Shown here in pieces: positions 1 to 5,958 of a stretch of 10,456 bases of DNA. How positions within the stretch are numbered: the stretch's first letter is position 1; each line of letters opens with the position of its first letter. The stretch lies in the NCBI GenBank assembly GCA_043777755.1, contig JAYWHK010000124.1, forward strand, positions 1-10,456. The letters are read 5' to 3'. Source of the DNA: CANHEE01 sp043777755. Lineage in GTDB: Bacteria; Bacteroidota; Bacteroidia; Chitinophagales; Saprospiraceae. Below the pieces are notes generated by a model. That model was not told the DNA's origin, did not search any database, and saw only the letters and a list, made by a program, of their open reading frames with translations. A program made the position numbers and the translations under genes.

Positions 1-18
1 TATCAATTTTTTATTTTT
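1..18. repeat. Terminal direct repeat, left copy
   Basis: The 18 bases TATCAATTTTTTATTTTT at the left edge are identical to the last 18 bases of the window (10439-10456). The sequence is low-complexity and AT-only except for one C, so a dispersed AT element is possible. The exact placement at both edges also fits a circular sequence with an 18-bp overlap, or an assembly break at a repeat. Confidence 0.6.
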
Positions 19-37
19 ATAAAAATCATAAAAAATT
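5..37. repeat. AT-only inverted repeat in wecB leader
   Basis: The arms AATTTTTTAT (5-14) and ATAAAAAATT (28-37) are perfect 10-bp complements. They flank and slightly overlap a 14-nt palindrome, ATTTTTATAAAAAT (13-26). The structure has no G-C pairs, so it is weak as a terminator stem, but it could act as a bidirectional AT-rich termination or bend region. The rest of the leader (38-130) is AT-rich and shows no TAnnTTTG promoter and no supportable ORF. Confidence 0.35.
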
Positions 38-130
38 ATAAAATTTTAGTATCCAAAAAAATTATACCTAAAATTTCAAAAACTGGAACATCGAGTAGAA
101 AATATCAACGAAGCATAATATCTAAATATC

Positions 131-141
131 GGGCGAAGCCC
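131..141 (+). other. GGGCGAAGCCC mini-hairpin before wecB
   Basis: GGGC-GAA-GCCC forms a 4-bp G/C stem with a GAA loop, ending 19 nt before the TTG start of wecB. It is followed by repeats of the type CAAATATCC / CAATATCC. A shorter copy of the same hairpin (GGCGAAGCC, 7690-7698) lies 16 nt before another start codon. Its function is unknown; it may be a short interspersed repeat. Confidence 0.4.
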
Positions 142-160
142 AAATATCCAATATCCAAAT

Positions 161-1294
161 TTGATTAAAATACTCTCTATCGTTGGCGCAAGACCAAATT
201 TTATGAAAGTTGCGCCTTTGCATCGTGCTTTTAAAGCCAGTGGTGTGATTGAAAGTAAAATCGTTCATACAGGGCAACATTATGATGCCAAGATGAGTGA
301 TGTCTTTTTCAATCAACTCGAACTACCAAAACCTGACTATTATCTTGGCATTGGCGGCGGTTCGCATACTGAACAAACCGCCAAAATCATGTTGGCTTTT
401 GAACCGATTTTGAAAGCAGAAAAACCAGATTTGGTTTTGGTCGTAGGCGATGTGACGAGTACGATTGCCTGTGCGATGGTGGCTGTCAAAGAACACATTC
501 CAATTGCACACGTCGAAGCAGGACTGCGCAGTGGTGACCGCAAAATGCCCGAAGAAATTAACCGCATTTTGACCGATAGCATTTCTGATTTTTTATTCGT
601 CACCGAACAAGATGGCTTGGTGAATCTCGCAAAAGAAAATGTGGCTGACGAAAAAGTACATTTTGTAGGCAATTGCATGATAGATAGTTTGGTACATTAT
701 AGAGAAAAAGCAAAAAATTTAAATTTAGAAGACATTTTAGGAGCTGTCTCTACGTTTCCTCCCCTTTGGGGAGGTCGGGTGGGGCTTTTAATAACCATGC
801 ACCGCCCAGCCAATGTGGACACAGCCGAAGGCTTGACTGCGATTTTAGAAATAATAGAAAAGATCAGCACTTTACGAACCGTTGTTTTTCCAATTCATCC
901 AAGAACAAAAAACAACATAGAAAAATCTGGTTTAAAACCTCAATTAGATAAAATAAGAAACCTAATTTTGCTCGAACCACAAGGCTACTTAGAGTTTTTA
1001 AAACTTATGGAAAATGCCGATTTGATAATTACAGACAGCGGTGGAATCCAAGAAGAAACCACTTTCCTACAAGTTCCATGTATTACTTTACGAGATAGCA
1101 CAGAGCGACCAATCACTTCAATTTTAGGAACAAACCAACTCATTCCAACACTCGATAGTGAAGTGATTTTTTCAAAAACAAAAGAAATACTAAGCGGAAA
1201 TATCAAAAAAGGTATCATTCCTCCTTTTTGGGACGGTAAAGCAGCAAAGCGAATTACAGAGATTCTGATAAAAAAATTACATTATGGCATATAA
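161..1294 (+). CDS. wecB: UDP-N-acetylglucosamine 2-epimerase (non-hydrolysing)
   Basis: A cytoplasmic enzyme that interconverts UDP-GlcNAc and UDP-ManNAc, a precursor for ManNAc- or ManNAcA-containing surface glycans. The 377-residue product has the usual family length and landmarks: GARPNFMK at 9-16, HTGQHYD at 36-42, VVGDVTS at 94-100, HVEAGLRS at 117-124, MPEEINR at 129-135, MHRPANVD at 213-220 and DSGGIQEE at 292-299. These include the acidic residues and the histidine known to be catalytic in E. coli WecB. The start is TTG at 161: an in-frame stop lies at 116-118, there is no in-frame ATG between, and translation from TTG gives the expected N-terminus MIKILSIVGARP. Residues about 196-208 are encoded by a G/C-rich repeat, in the linker between the two Rossmann-like domains. 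No wecC follows, as it often does elsewhere. Function is confident; whether the enzyme is fully active with the insert is not shown. Confidence 0.95.
   Translation: MIKILSIVGARPNFMKVAPLHRAFKASGVIESKIVHTGQHYDAKMSDVFFNQLELPKPDYYLGIGGGSHTEQTAKIMLAFEPILKAEKPDLVLVVGDVTSTIACAMVAVKEHIPIAHVEAGLRSGDRKMPEEINRILTDSISDFLFVTEQDGLVNLAKENVADEKVHFVGNCMIDSLVHYREKAKNLNLEDILGAVSTFPPLWGGRVGLLITMHRPANVDTAEGLTAILEIIEKISTLRTVVFPIHPRTKNNIEKSGLKPQLDKIRNLILLEPQGYLEFLKLMENADLIITDSGGIQEETTFLQVPCITLRDSTERPITSILGTNQLIPTLDSEVIFSKTKEILSGNIKKGIIPPFWDGKAAKRITEILIKKLHYGI
744..787 (+). repeat. G/C-rich hairpin repeat copy R1, inside wecB
   Basis: The core is CCTCCCC (758-764), TTT loop (765-767), GGGGAGG (768-774), a perfect 7-bp stem, followed by TCGGGTGGGGCT. 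It has the same layout as the copies before galE, rfbB and rfbA: pyrimidine arm, TT(T/C) loop, purine arm, then a second purine block ending GGGGC or GAGAGGCT. Here it is read in frame as STFPPLWGGRVG. The G/C-rich composition contrasts sharply with the AT-rich surroundings. Confidence 0.8.
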
Positions 1295-1320
1295 ATCTTT
1301 TGCCCTAAAACTTGATACTT

Positions 1321-1980
1321 ATGAGTAAAAAAGTAACTTTCCCAAAAATAATCAACGAAACCAATACGTTAATTGAGCATTTTGATTTGCAATGGCAAAG
1401 TTCAGATTTTGAGCCATTGCAAGAATGGTTGCAAGAGCCTACTGCCCAAATTGATGATTTTGCAGAAGCGACACTCAAAAAAATTGAAAAAAACTTATTA
1501 AAATATATTGATTCTTGGTTTGAAGAAGACTTGAAAATGAAATTTTTATCTTTTATTTTTTTCTTGTCTGATATTACAGAAGACCAAAAGATAGATACAT
1601 TTTTTGAGAAAATAATTAAAACAGAAACAAAAAATGTGCAAATCAGCGTTGTCGTTGATTGTATGATTTCTTCTGTTTTAGGTTTGGCTGCGCCCAAAAA
1701 ACCATATTTTTTCATGCAAGAATTTAAAAAAAGCAAAGGAGATAGCCAAGATGCAGAAGGTCAAATGTTGGCAGCAATGATTGCTGCGCAGCATATCAAC
1801 AACAATGAAAAACCGCTTTATGGAGCGTATGTTATTGGCGACAGATGGTATTTCACTATTTTAGACGGAAGAAACTATGCCAAAACCCAAGCATTATCAC
1901 TTATAAAACCAACAGAATTACGTCAAGTTATTTTGACTTTACGTGAACTAAAACGGATTATTTTACAAGATTTTATATGA
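1321..1980 (+). CDS. Family A small protein, PD-(D/E)XK nuclease-like
   Basis: I do not recognise a named family. The 219-residue protein is a clear paralogue of those at 4586-5260 and 6828-7475. Shared blocks are YIDSWFEEDLKMKF (residues 62-75), then D113, E134-F-K136 in PYFFMQEFKK, Q148 in GQMLAAM, and LYGAYVIGDRWYF at 166-178. Asp, then Glu-x-Lys 21 residues on, then Gln 14 residues later fits motifs II and III of the PD-(D/E)XK superfamily, with a following helix Gln. No signal peptide or membrane segment is seen, so it is probably cytoplasmic. The start is ATG at 1321; a TTG at 1312 would add three residues and looks less likely. It lies 26 bp after wecB and is followed by galE. The nuclease assignment rests on motif spacing only, and the target and role are unknown. 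Confidence 0.85.
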   Translation: MSKKVTFPKIINETNTLIEHFDLQWQSSDFEPLQEWLQEPTAQIDDFAEATLKKIEKNLLKYIDSWFEEDLKMKFLSFIFFLSDITEDQKIDTFFEKIIKTETKNVQISVVVDCMISSVLGLAAPKKPYFFMQEFKKSKGDSQDAEGQMLAAMIAAQHINNNEKPLYGAYVIGDRWYFTILDGRNYAKTQALSLIKPTELRQVILTLRELKRIILQDFI

Positions 1981-2001
1981 ACAAAAATCTAATGCAAACC
2001 C

Positions 2002-2079
2002 AAAATCAAAAAGTCAGCTTAGATTCTCCTTCCCTTTTGGGTCACGAAGGACTCCTTTGGAGGAAGGTCGGGATGGGGC
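2002..2079 (+). repeat. G/C-rich hairpin repeat copy R2, galE start
   Basis: The copy begins with the AT-rich flank AAAATCAAAAAGTC, shared with copy R3 and nearly with R4. A first hairpin follows (TCCTTC 2027-2032 with GAAGGA 2046-2051, inner CCC-TTTT-GGG), then a second one, CTCC-TTT-GGAG (2052-2062), and the tail GAAGGTCGGGATGGGGC. The ATG of that tail (2073-2075) is the likely galE start. Copy R1 has the equivalent GGTCGGGTGGGGC without the A, so here the repeat itself seems to supply the start codon. Confidence 0.8.
2059..2063 (+). promoter_or_regulatory. Repeat-derived Shine-Dalgarno for galE
   Basis: GGAGG is followed by a 9-nt spacer and the ATG at 2073. It belongs to the purine arm of repeat copy R2. 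It supports 2073 as the real start over the in-frame ATG at 1977, which has no such sequence and would add 32 residues of repeat-derived translation. If the CTCC-TTT-GGAG hairpin forms in RNA, it would mask part of this site. Confidence 0.55.
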
Positions 2080-3080
2080 AGAAAATTCTCGTCACTGGAG
2101 GCGCAGGTTACATCGGTAGTCATACCATTGTTGATTTAATTGAAAACGGCTACGAAGTTGTTTCAATCGACAGCTTTTTGAATGCTACACCAAGCGTTTT
2201 TGAAGGAATTAAAAATATTACTGGTCAAAAAATCAAAAATTATGATGTTGATTTGTGTGATTATAAAAAACTAAAAAAGGTTTTTAAAAAACATAAAATC
2301 CAAGGAATTATACATTTTGCAGCCTTAAAAAGTGTTGGCGAAAGTGTAGAAATGCCTTTGGAATATTATGAAAATAATATTTTAGGTTTAACCAATATAC
2401 TCAAAGCGGCTAAGAAATATGGCGTAAAAAATTTCATATTTTCATCGTCTTGCAGTGTTTATGGCAATCCTAAGAAATTGCCAGTTACTGAAAAAACACC
2501 ACTTCAAGAAGCTGAGTCACCTTATGCTTTTACAAAAGTCATTGGCGAAAGAATTGTAAAAGATTTTATCGCTGCCAATGAAGGTTTTAAAGCGGTTTTA
2601 CTCCGATATTTTAATCCCGCAGGAGCGCACTCGAGCAATGAAATTGGAGAATCTTCTCCAAAAATGCTCAACCTCGTGCCTGTTATCACAGCCGTTGGTG
2701 CTGGAAAAAAAGACCAATTAACCGTTTTTGGAAATGATTACGACACTCGTGATGGTTCTTGTGTTCGTGATTACATACACGTTTGCGACCTTGCCCATGC
2801 ACATACTTTAGCATTACAAAAAAGCATAGAAAATACATTAGAAAAAATAGAAACCATTAATTTGGGAAGTGGCGATGGCGTGACCGTTTTGGAGGCAATT
2901 AACGCTTTTGAAAAAGTAAGCAGTCAAAAACTAAATTATCAAATCGAAGGAAGACGAGCAGGTGATGTCGTTGCCGTTTATGCTGACAACAAAAAAGCGC
3001 AAAAAATACTTGGCTGGAATCCTAAATATACGATTGAAGACATCATGAAAACAGCTTGGACTTGGGAGAATAAAATTTAA
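2073..3080 (+). CDS. galE: UDP-glucose / UDP-GlcNAc 4-epimerase
   Basis: An NAD-dependent short-chain dehydrogenase-type enzyme that inverts C4 of UDP-glucose (or UDP-GlcNAc) to give UDP-galactose (or UDP-GalNAc) for glycan assembly in the cytoplasm. From ATG 2073 it has 335 residues, close to the usual 338. Visible landmarks: TGGAGYIGSH NAD-binding loop at 8-17, VDLCD at 59-63, HFAALKSVGES at 81-91, SSSCSVYG at 124-131 carrying the active-site Ser, YAFTK at 151-155 with catalytic Tyr and Lys, RYFNPAGAH at 178-186, and VRDYIHVCDLA at 231-241. The frame is open upstream to an ATG at 1977 that overlaps the previous stop codon (ATGA), but those 32 residues are translated repeat and unlike GalE proteins. 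Which epimer pair is preferred cannot be read from the sequence with confidence. Confidence 0.95.
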   Translation: MGQKILVTGGAGYIGSHTIVDLIENGYEVVSIDSFLNATPSVFEGIKNITGQKIKNYDVDLCDYKKLKKVFKKHKIQGIIHFAALKSVGESVEMPLEYYENNILGLTNILKAAKKYGVKNFIFSSSCSVYGNPKKLPVTEKTPLQEAESPYAFTKVIGERIVKDFIAANEGFKAVLLRYFNPAGAHSSNEIGESSPKMLNLVPVITAVGAGKKDQLTVFGNDYDTRDGSCVRDYIHVCDLAHAHTLALQKSIENTLEKIETINLGSGDGVTVLEAINAFEKVSSQKLNYQIEGRRAGDVVAVYADNKKAQKILGWNPKYTIEDIMKTAWTWENKI

Positions 3081-3100
3081 TCCTTTATAGTTTTTCAAAA

Positions 3101-3595
3101 ATGGAGCAAAAAATAATCAACAATAGTATTCACAATTGGGTCAATAACAACAAAGAGTTATTGTCAGCTTTCAGAGGAAGATGGATTGCTCACAACGAAA
3201 AAGAAGTTTTAGCATCTGCAAAAACTGGTCGTGAATTGGCATCAATTTTAAAAGAAAGCAACTTTGAAAATTATATTTTAGCCTATATTCATCCAACTTG
3301 GTTTGCTCGACCAGCACGATTTTTACCACTCCATTTCAAAAGTTTGAAAACACACGAATGGACTCCTAATTATTTTCAAAAAAAGAGAACCAATTTTTCT
3401 ACCATTGCCAAGTATAAAACCTGTTTAACAAAAAAATTAAAAATTAAACTAACCACAAATCAAAAAGTCCTCTCCTTCGGAGAGGATTTAGGAGAGGCTC
3501 TTTATGAATATATTAATTACAGGCGGAGCAGGATTTATTGGCTCGCACTTAACAAGACTTTTTGTCAAAAAATATCCAAATTACAATATCTATAA
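3101..3595 (+). CDS. Family C small protein, 3' end extended by repeat
   Basis: Unnamed 164-residue product. Residues 11-90 are homologous to the protein at 10133-10402: both have W, then an N-K-(E/H)-L segment, then (R/K)W(I/V)A at about 27-30, a stretch ending in VLA/IIA, a helix with ELA or LAEI(I), then FLP/ILP and a LKT(H/E) end. The 'kWVA ... Vva' core recalls the short DUF5678-type proteins; this is a resemblance, not an assignment. The conserved part ends near residue 90. Residues about 120-137 are translated from repeat copy R3, and the frame then runs 92 bp into rfbB in another phase. The C-terminal tail is therefore probably a by-product of lost stop codons and the repeat insertion. 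ATG 3101 follows TTTTTCAAAA, a leader like that of other small genes here. No signal peptide or membrane segment is seen. Confidence 0.65.
   Translation: MEQKIINNSIHNWVNNNKELLSAFRGRWIAHNEKEVLASAKTGRELASILKESNFENYILAYIHPTWFARPARFLPLHFKSLKTHEWTPNYFQKKRTNFSTIAKYKTCLTKKLKIKLTTNQKVLSFGEDLGEALYEYINYRRSRIYWLALNKTFCQKISKLQYL
3455..3500 (+). repeat. G/C-rich hairpin repeat copy R3, rfbB start
   Basis: The flank CAAATCAAAAAGTC leads into CCTCTCC (3469-3475), TTC loop (3476-3478), GGAGAGG (3479-3485), a perfect 7-bp stem. The spacer ATTTA follows, then a second GGAGAGG (3491-3497) and CT. The pyrimidine arm can pair with either purine arm. The second arm is the ribosome-binding site of rfbB. The repeat also overlaps the 3' end of the preceding small gene. 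Confidence 0.85.
3491..3497 (+). promoter_or_regulatory. Repeat-derived Shine-Dalgarno for rfbB
   Basis: GGAGAGG is followed by a 6-nt spacer and ATG at 3504, an ideal arrangement for a strong ribosome-binding site. It is the second purine arm of repeat copy R3. The pyrimidine arm at 3469-3475 could cover either this site or the identical first arm at 3479-3485. Confidence 0.65.
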
Positions 3596-4547
3596 TTTAG
3601 ATAAATTGACTTATGCTGGGAATTTAGAAAACCTAAATGACATCAAAAATGCTCCCAATTATACCTTTGTGAAAGGTGATATTTGCGATGGCGTTTTTTT
3701 GAAAGACCTTTTTGAAAAATACAATATTGACAGCGTGATTCACTTGGCAGCCGAATCTCATGTTGATAGGTCAATCACAAATCCTTTGGAATTTGTAACG
3801 ACCAACGTTTTGGGTACTGCAAATTTATTACAAACAGCTAAGGATTTTTGGAAAAAAGACTTTGAAAATAAGCGTTTTTACCATGTTTCCACTGATGAAG
3901 TATATGGTTCGTTGGGTGAAGAAGGTTTTTTTACAGAAGAAACACCTTATGATCCACGCAGTCCCTATTCAGCATCAAAAGCGAGTAGCGACCATTTTGT
4001 AAGAGCATTTTACCATACTTATCATTTGCCAGTTGTCCTTTCCAATTGCTCGAACAATTACGGTTCATTTCATTTTCCAGAAAAATTAATTCCACTTTGT
4101 ATCAATAATATTTTAAACAAAAAACCTTTACCAATTTATGGAAAAGGCGATAATGTGAGAGATTGGCTTTTTGTAGAAGACCATGCAAGAGCGATTGATA
4201 CGATTTTTCACCAAGGGAAAATAGGCGAAACCTATAATATTGGAGGTTTTAACGAATGGAAAAACATTGATTTGGTCAAAGAATTGTGCCGTCAAATGGA
4301 CGAAAAATTAGGTCGTGAAATAGGTGAAAGTGAAAAACTCATCACTTACGTCACCGACCGAGCAGGACATGATCAACGTTATGCAATTGATGCTACCAAA
4401 CTCAATAAAGAATTGGGTTGGTCACCATCGCTTCAATTCGAAGAAGGCATTTCTCGTACTATAGACTGGTATTTGAACAACCAAGAATGGTTGGAAAGTG
4501 TAACTTCAGGTGGATATAAAGCGTATTATGAAAAGCAGTATATTTAA
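3504..4547 (+). CDS. rfbB: dTDP-glucose 4,6-dehydratase
   Basis: An NAD-dependent cytoplasmic enzyme that converts dTDP-glucose, the product of rfbA in this window, to dTDP-4-keto-6-deoxyglucose, the branch point for dTDP-rhamnose and other deoxysugars. The 347 residues match the family length. Visible: TGGAGFIGSH at 6-15, DKLTYAGNLENL at 33-44, KGDICD at 57-62, HLAAESHVDRSI at 80-91, the catalytic Thr-Asp-Glu triad in STDEVYG at 129-135, YSASK at 155-159 (catalytic Tyr and Lys), and NNYGSFHFPEKLIPL at about 184-198. Further on come GKGDNVRDWLFVEDH and the C-terminal DRAGHDQRYAIDATK. The start ATG 3504 has a strong repeat-derived ribosome-binding site. Its first 92 bp overlap the end of the preceding small ORF in another frame. 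rfbC and rfbD are absent, so the final sugar is unknown. Confidence 0.97.
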   Translation: MNILITGGAGFIGSHLTRLFVKKYPNYNIYNLDKLTYAGNLENLNDIKNAPNYTFVKGDICDGVFLKDLFEKYNIDSVIHLAAESHVDRSITNPLEFVTTNVLGTANLLQTAKDFWKKDFENKRFYHVSTDEVYGSLGEEGFFTEETPYDPRSPYSASKASSDHFVRAFYHTYHLPVVLSNCSNNYGSFHFPEKLIPLCINNILNKKPLPIYGKGDNVRDWLFVEDHARAIDTIFHQGKIGETYNIGGFNEWKNIDLVKELCRQMDEKLGREIGESEKLITYVTDRAGHDQRYAIDATKLNKELGWSPSLQFEEGISRTIDWYLNNQEWLESVTSGGYKAYYEKQYI

Positions 4548-4585
4548 ATAATGAAAAAATGACAACCAACTAAAATTTTTCAATA

Positions 4586-5260
4586 ATGCCAACATATCCA
4601 ACAGATTTTAGCAGGTGGCGATTACAGCAATTAGAACAGGTTTTTGGCTTGAAAAATGTCAAAAAAATGCCAGAATTAAGCTCTTGGACAGATAATCCTG
4701 CAAAAGTGAGTGAAAAAGACCAACAAAATTTGATTGATTTGTTAGAATTTTCAGATAGTCGTTTGATGTATTGGAATGAAGCAGCATTGAAATGGAAATT
4801 TTTGAGTCAAGTGATTTTTGCAGCGCATTTAGATACTGAATTTTATGCAACTTATCCCGAAATAAAATTAAGTGCAAGGCTACAAACCGTTGATAATCAA
4901 ATCTTAAAACTAAGTGGTGTTGCAGATTTAATTTTAGCAAAAGGAAGACTCGAACCCGAATTACCTTATTTTTGTTTGCATGAATACAAAAAGGTAAAAG
5001 GATTTGACAGTGATCCTTTGGCTCAAACTTTGGCTGCAATGCTGGTGGCACAAGAATTAAATCAAAAAGTGAGCAGTATTCATCCTATTTATGGCTGTTA
5101 CACGATTGGTTTGAGTTGGTTCTTTTTAGCTCTTTCTGAAAAAAATTATGCGATTAGCAAACCATATACTTTTGCAGACAAAGAAAATTTGATTGAAATT
5201 GTTGGGATTTTATCAAATTTAAATGAAATTACGAAGAAAATTCTAAATCAAGAAAATTAA
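4586..5260 (+). CDS. Family A small protein, PD-(D/E)XK nuclease-like
   Basis: Second family A paralogue, 224 residues. The N-terminal part, with W at 11, the LSSWTDNP block at 31-38 and MYWNEAALKWKF at 61-72, aligns with the copy at 6828-7475 (LNDWTNT, LDSWNETELREKF). The core has D114 in GVADLILAK, E133-Y-K135 in LHEYKK, and Q147 in AQTLAAML; E to Q is 14 residues, as in the other two copies. The IYGCYTIGLSWFF block (168-180) corresponds to LYGAYVIGDRWYF in the first copy. It starts 38 bp after rfbB behind TTTTTCAATA, and ends 6 bp before a family B gene, so the two nuclease-like genes are probably co-translated. It has no membrane segment. The nuclease fold is inferred from motif order and spacing; catalytic activity is unproven. 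Confidence 0.88.
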   Translation: MPTYPTDFSRWRLQQLEQVFGLKNVKKMPELSSWTDNPAKVSEKDQQNLIDLLEFSDSRLMYWNEAALKWKFLSQVIFAAHLDTEFYATYPEIKLSARLQTVDNQILKLSGVADLILAKGRLEPELPYFCLHEYKKVKGFDSDPLAQTLAAMLVAQELNQKVSSIHPIYGCYTIGLSWFFLALSEKNYAISKPYTFADKENLIEIVGILSNLNEITKKILNQEN

Positions 5261-5266
5261 CAAAGA

Positions 5267-5890
5267 ATGGCATTCACAGATTTCAAATCATTAGAACAAA
5301 GTTTAGTTGCTTTTCAAATTCGTTCACAGAAAGGAAACATTTTGAGTGGGGATCAAAATGCTATGCCAAGTCAGACACTGATTGATGATATTAATTTTGC
5401 TTTAACAGAAACAGCTTACAACGCTTCGGAAGAAGCGATTTGTGAAAGTATTATCTATCCAATATTGAAAGAAGTTTGGAAGCCATTTAGGAGTGAACTT
5501 TCGCTTTTCAGCCATAAAAGTATCAATGCGGGCAATCTTTTAGTAAGAACACCTGACTATTTAGTGGCAAAACGTTCTCATTTGGGCAATATCGTATTAG
5601 ACACACCTTTGCTCATTACAGTTGAAGCAAAACGTGATGATTTTGAAAACGCTTGGGGACAATGCTTGGCACAAATGCAAGCAATTACAGAAATAAATGC
5701 TACAAAAGGCTTAAATATTCCTGTTTATGGCATAGTAAGCAATGGACTTTCTTGGCAAATTGCAGAATTAAAAGAAAATGTTTTGACACAAAATACTGAT
5801 ATTTATACGCTTACAGATTTGGAAAAATTATTCGCAGCAATGGTAGAGTTGCTAGAAAATTGCGTAAAAAAACTTAAAGCGAACAATTAA
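5267..5890 (+). CDS. Family B small protein, HsdR-N-like PD-(D/E)XK
   Basis: 207 residues, the intact closest relative of the broken gene at 8355-8976: both start MAFT(D/S)FK(S/N)L and share CESIIYP(I/L)L, then GN-L-V, PDY and VEAK blocks. Likely nuclease landmarks are E60 in CESIIYPIL (a motif I-type acidic residue), D97 in TPDYLVAK, E120-A-K122 in ITVEAKRD, and GQCLAQMQ at 131-138. The layout 'E..iI.PiL ... pDy ... VEaK ... Q' resembles the N-terminal nuclease domain of type I restriction HsdR proteins and related orphan domains, but there is no helicase, so this is not a restriction subunit as such. VYGIVSNGLSWQ (153-164) resembles the YG-x-x-x-x-G-x-x-W block of family A, suggesting A and B are distant relatives. 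The start ATG is 6 bp after the family A stop. Role unknown. Confidence 0.85.
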   Translation: MAFTDFKSLEQSLVAFQIRSQKGNILSGDQNAMPSQTLIDDINFALTETAYNASEEAICESIIYPILKEVWKPFRSELSLFSHKSINAGNLLVRTPDYLVAKRSHLGNIVLDTPLLITVEAKRDDFENAWGQCLAQMQAITEINATKGLNIPVYGIVSNGLSWQIAELKENVLTQNTDIYTLTDLEKLFAAMVELLENCVKKLKANN

Positions 5891-5921
5891 CAGATAACAA
5901 TACTCAAATCTTTTTTAAATC

Positions 5922-5957
5922 ACAAATCTAAAAGTCTCCTTTGGGGATTTAGGGGAA
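5922..5957 (+). repeat. G/C-rich hairpin repeat copy R4, rfbA start
   Basis: The flank ACAAATCTAAAAGTC matches that of copy R3 closely. The hairpin is shorter: TCTCC (5935-5939), TTT, GGGGA (5943-5947), with one G-T pair. TTT and the second purine block AGGGG (5951-5955) follow. This block lies 3 nt before the rfbA ATG, so it could serve as a tightly spaced Shine-Dalgarno sequence. The stretch 5891-5921 before it is AT-rich and has no promoter-like TAnnTTTG. Confidence 0.75.
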
Positions 5958-5958
5958 C

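Noticed and set aside
340..678. 112-residue open frame on the - strand inside wecB
   Set aside because: wecB is unambiguous on the + strand here. The antisense frame is a shadow.
1305..1736. 143-residue open frame on the - strand opposite the first family A gene
   Set aside because: It is the mirror of a gene with clear paralogues on the + strand, and its residue pattern has no recognisable domain.
1977..2072. N-terminal extension of galE from ATG 1977, overlapping the previous stop as ATGA
   Set aside because: The 32 added residues are translated hairpin repeat and do not resemble GalE N-termini. ATG 2073 has a Shine-Dalgarno sequence and gives the usual length.
4659..5051. 130-residue open frame on the - strand opposite the second family A gene
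   Set aside because: The + strand frame carries the conserved motifs, and the antisense product has none.
4586..5890. The adjacent A-B gene pair as a toxin-antitoxin module
   Set aside because: Both proteins are over 200 residues with similar nuclease-like cores, and neither resembles a DNA-binding antitoxin.
5267..5890. A type I restriction-modification subunit
   Set aside because: The product ends after the nuclease-like domain; there is no helicase domain, methylase or specificity subunit nearby.
744..5957. The four G/C-rich repeats as a CRISPR array
   Set aside because: The copies are kilobases apart and variable in sequence, with genes between them and no spacer regularity.
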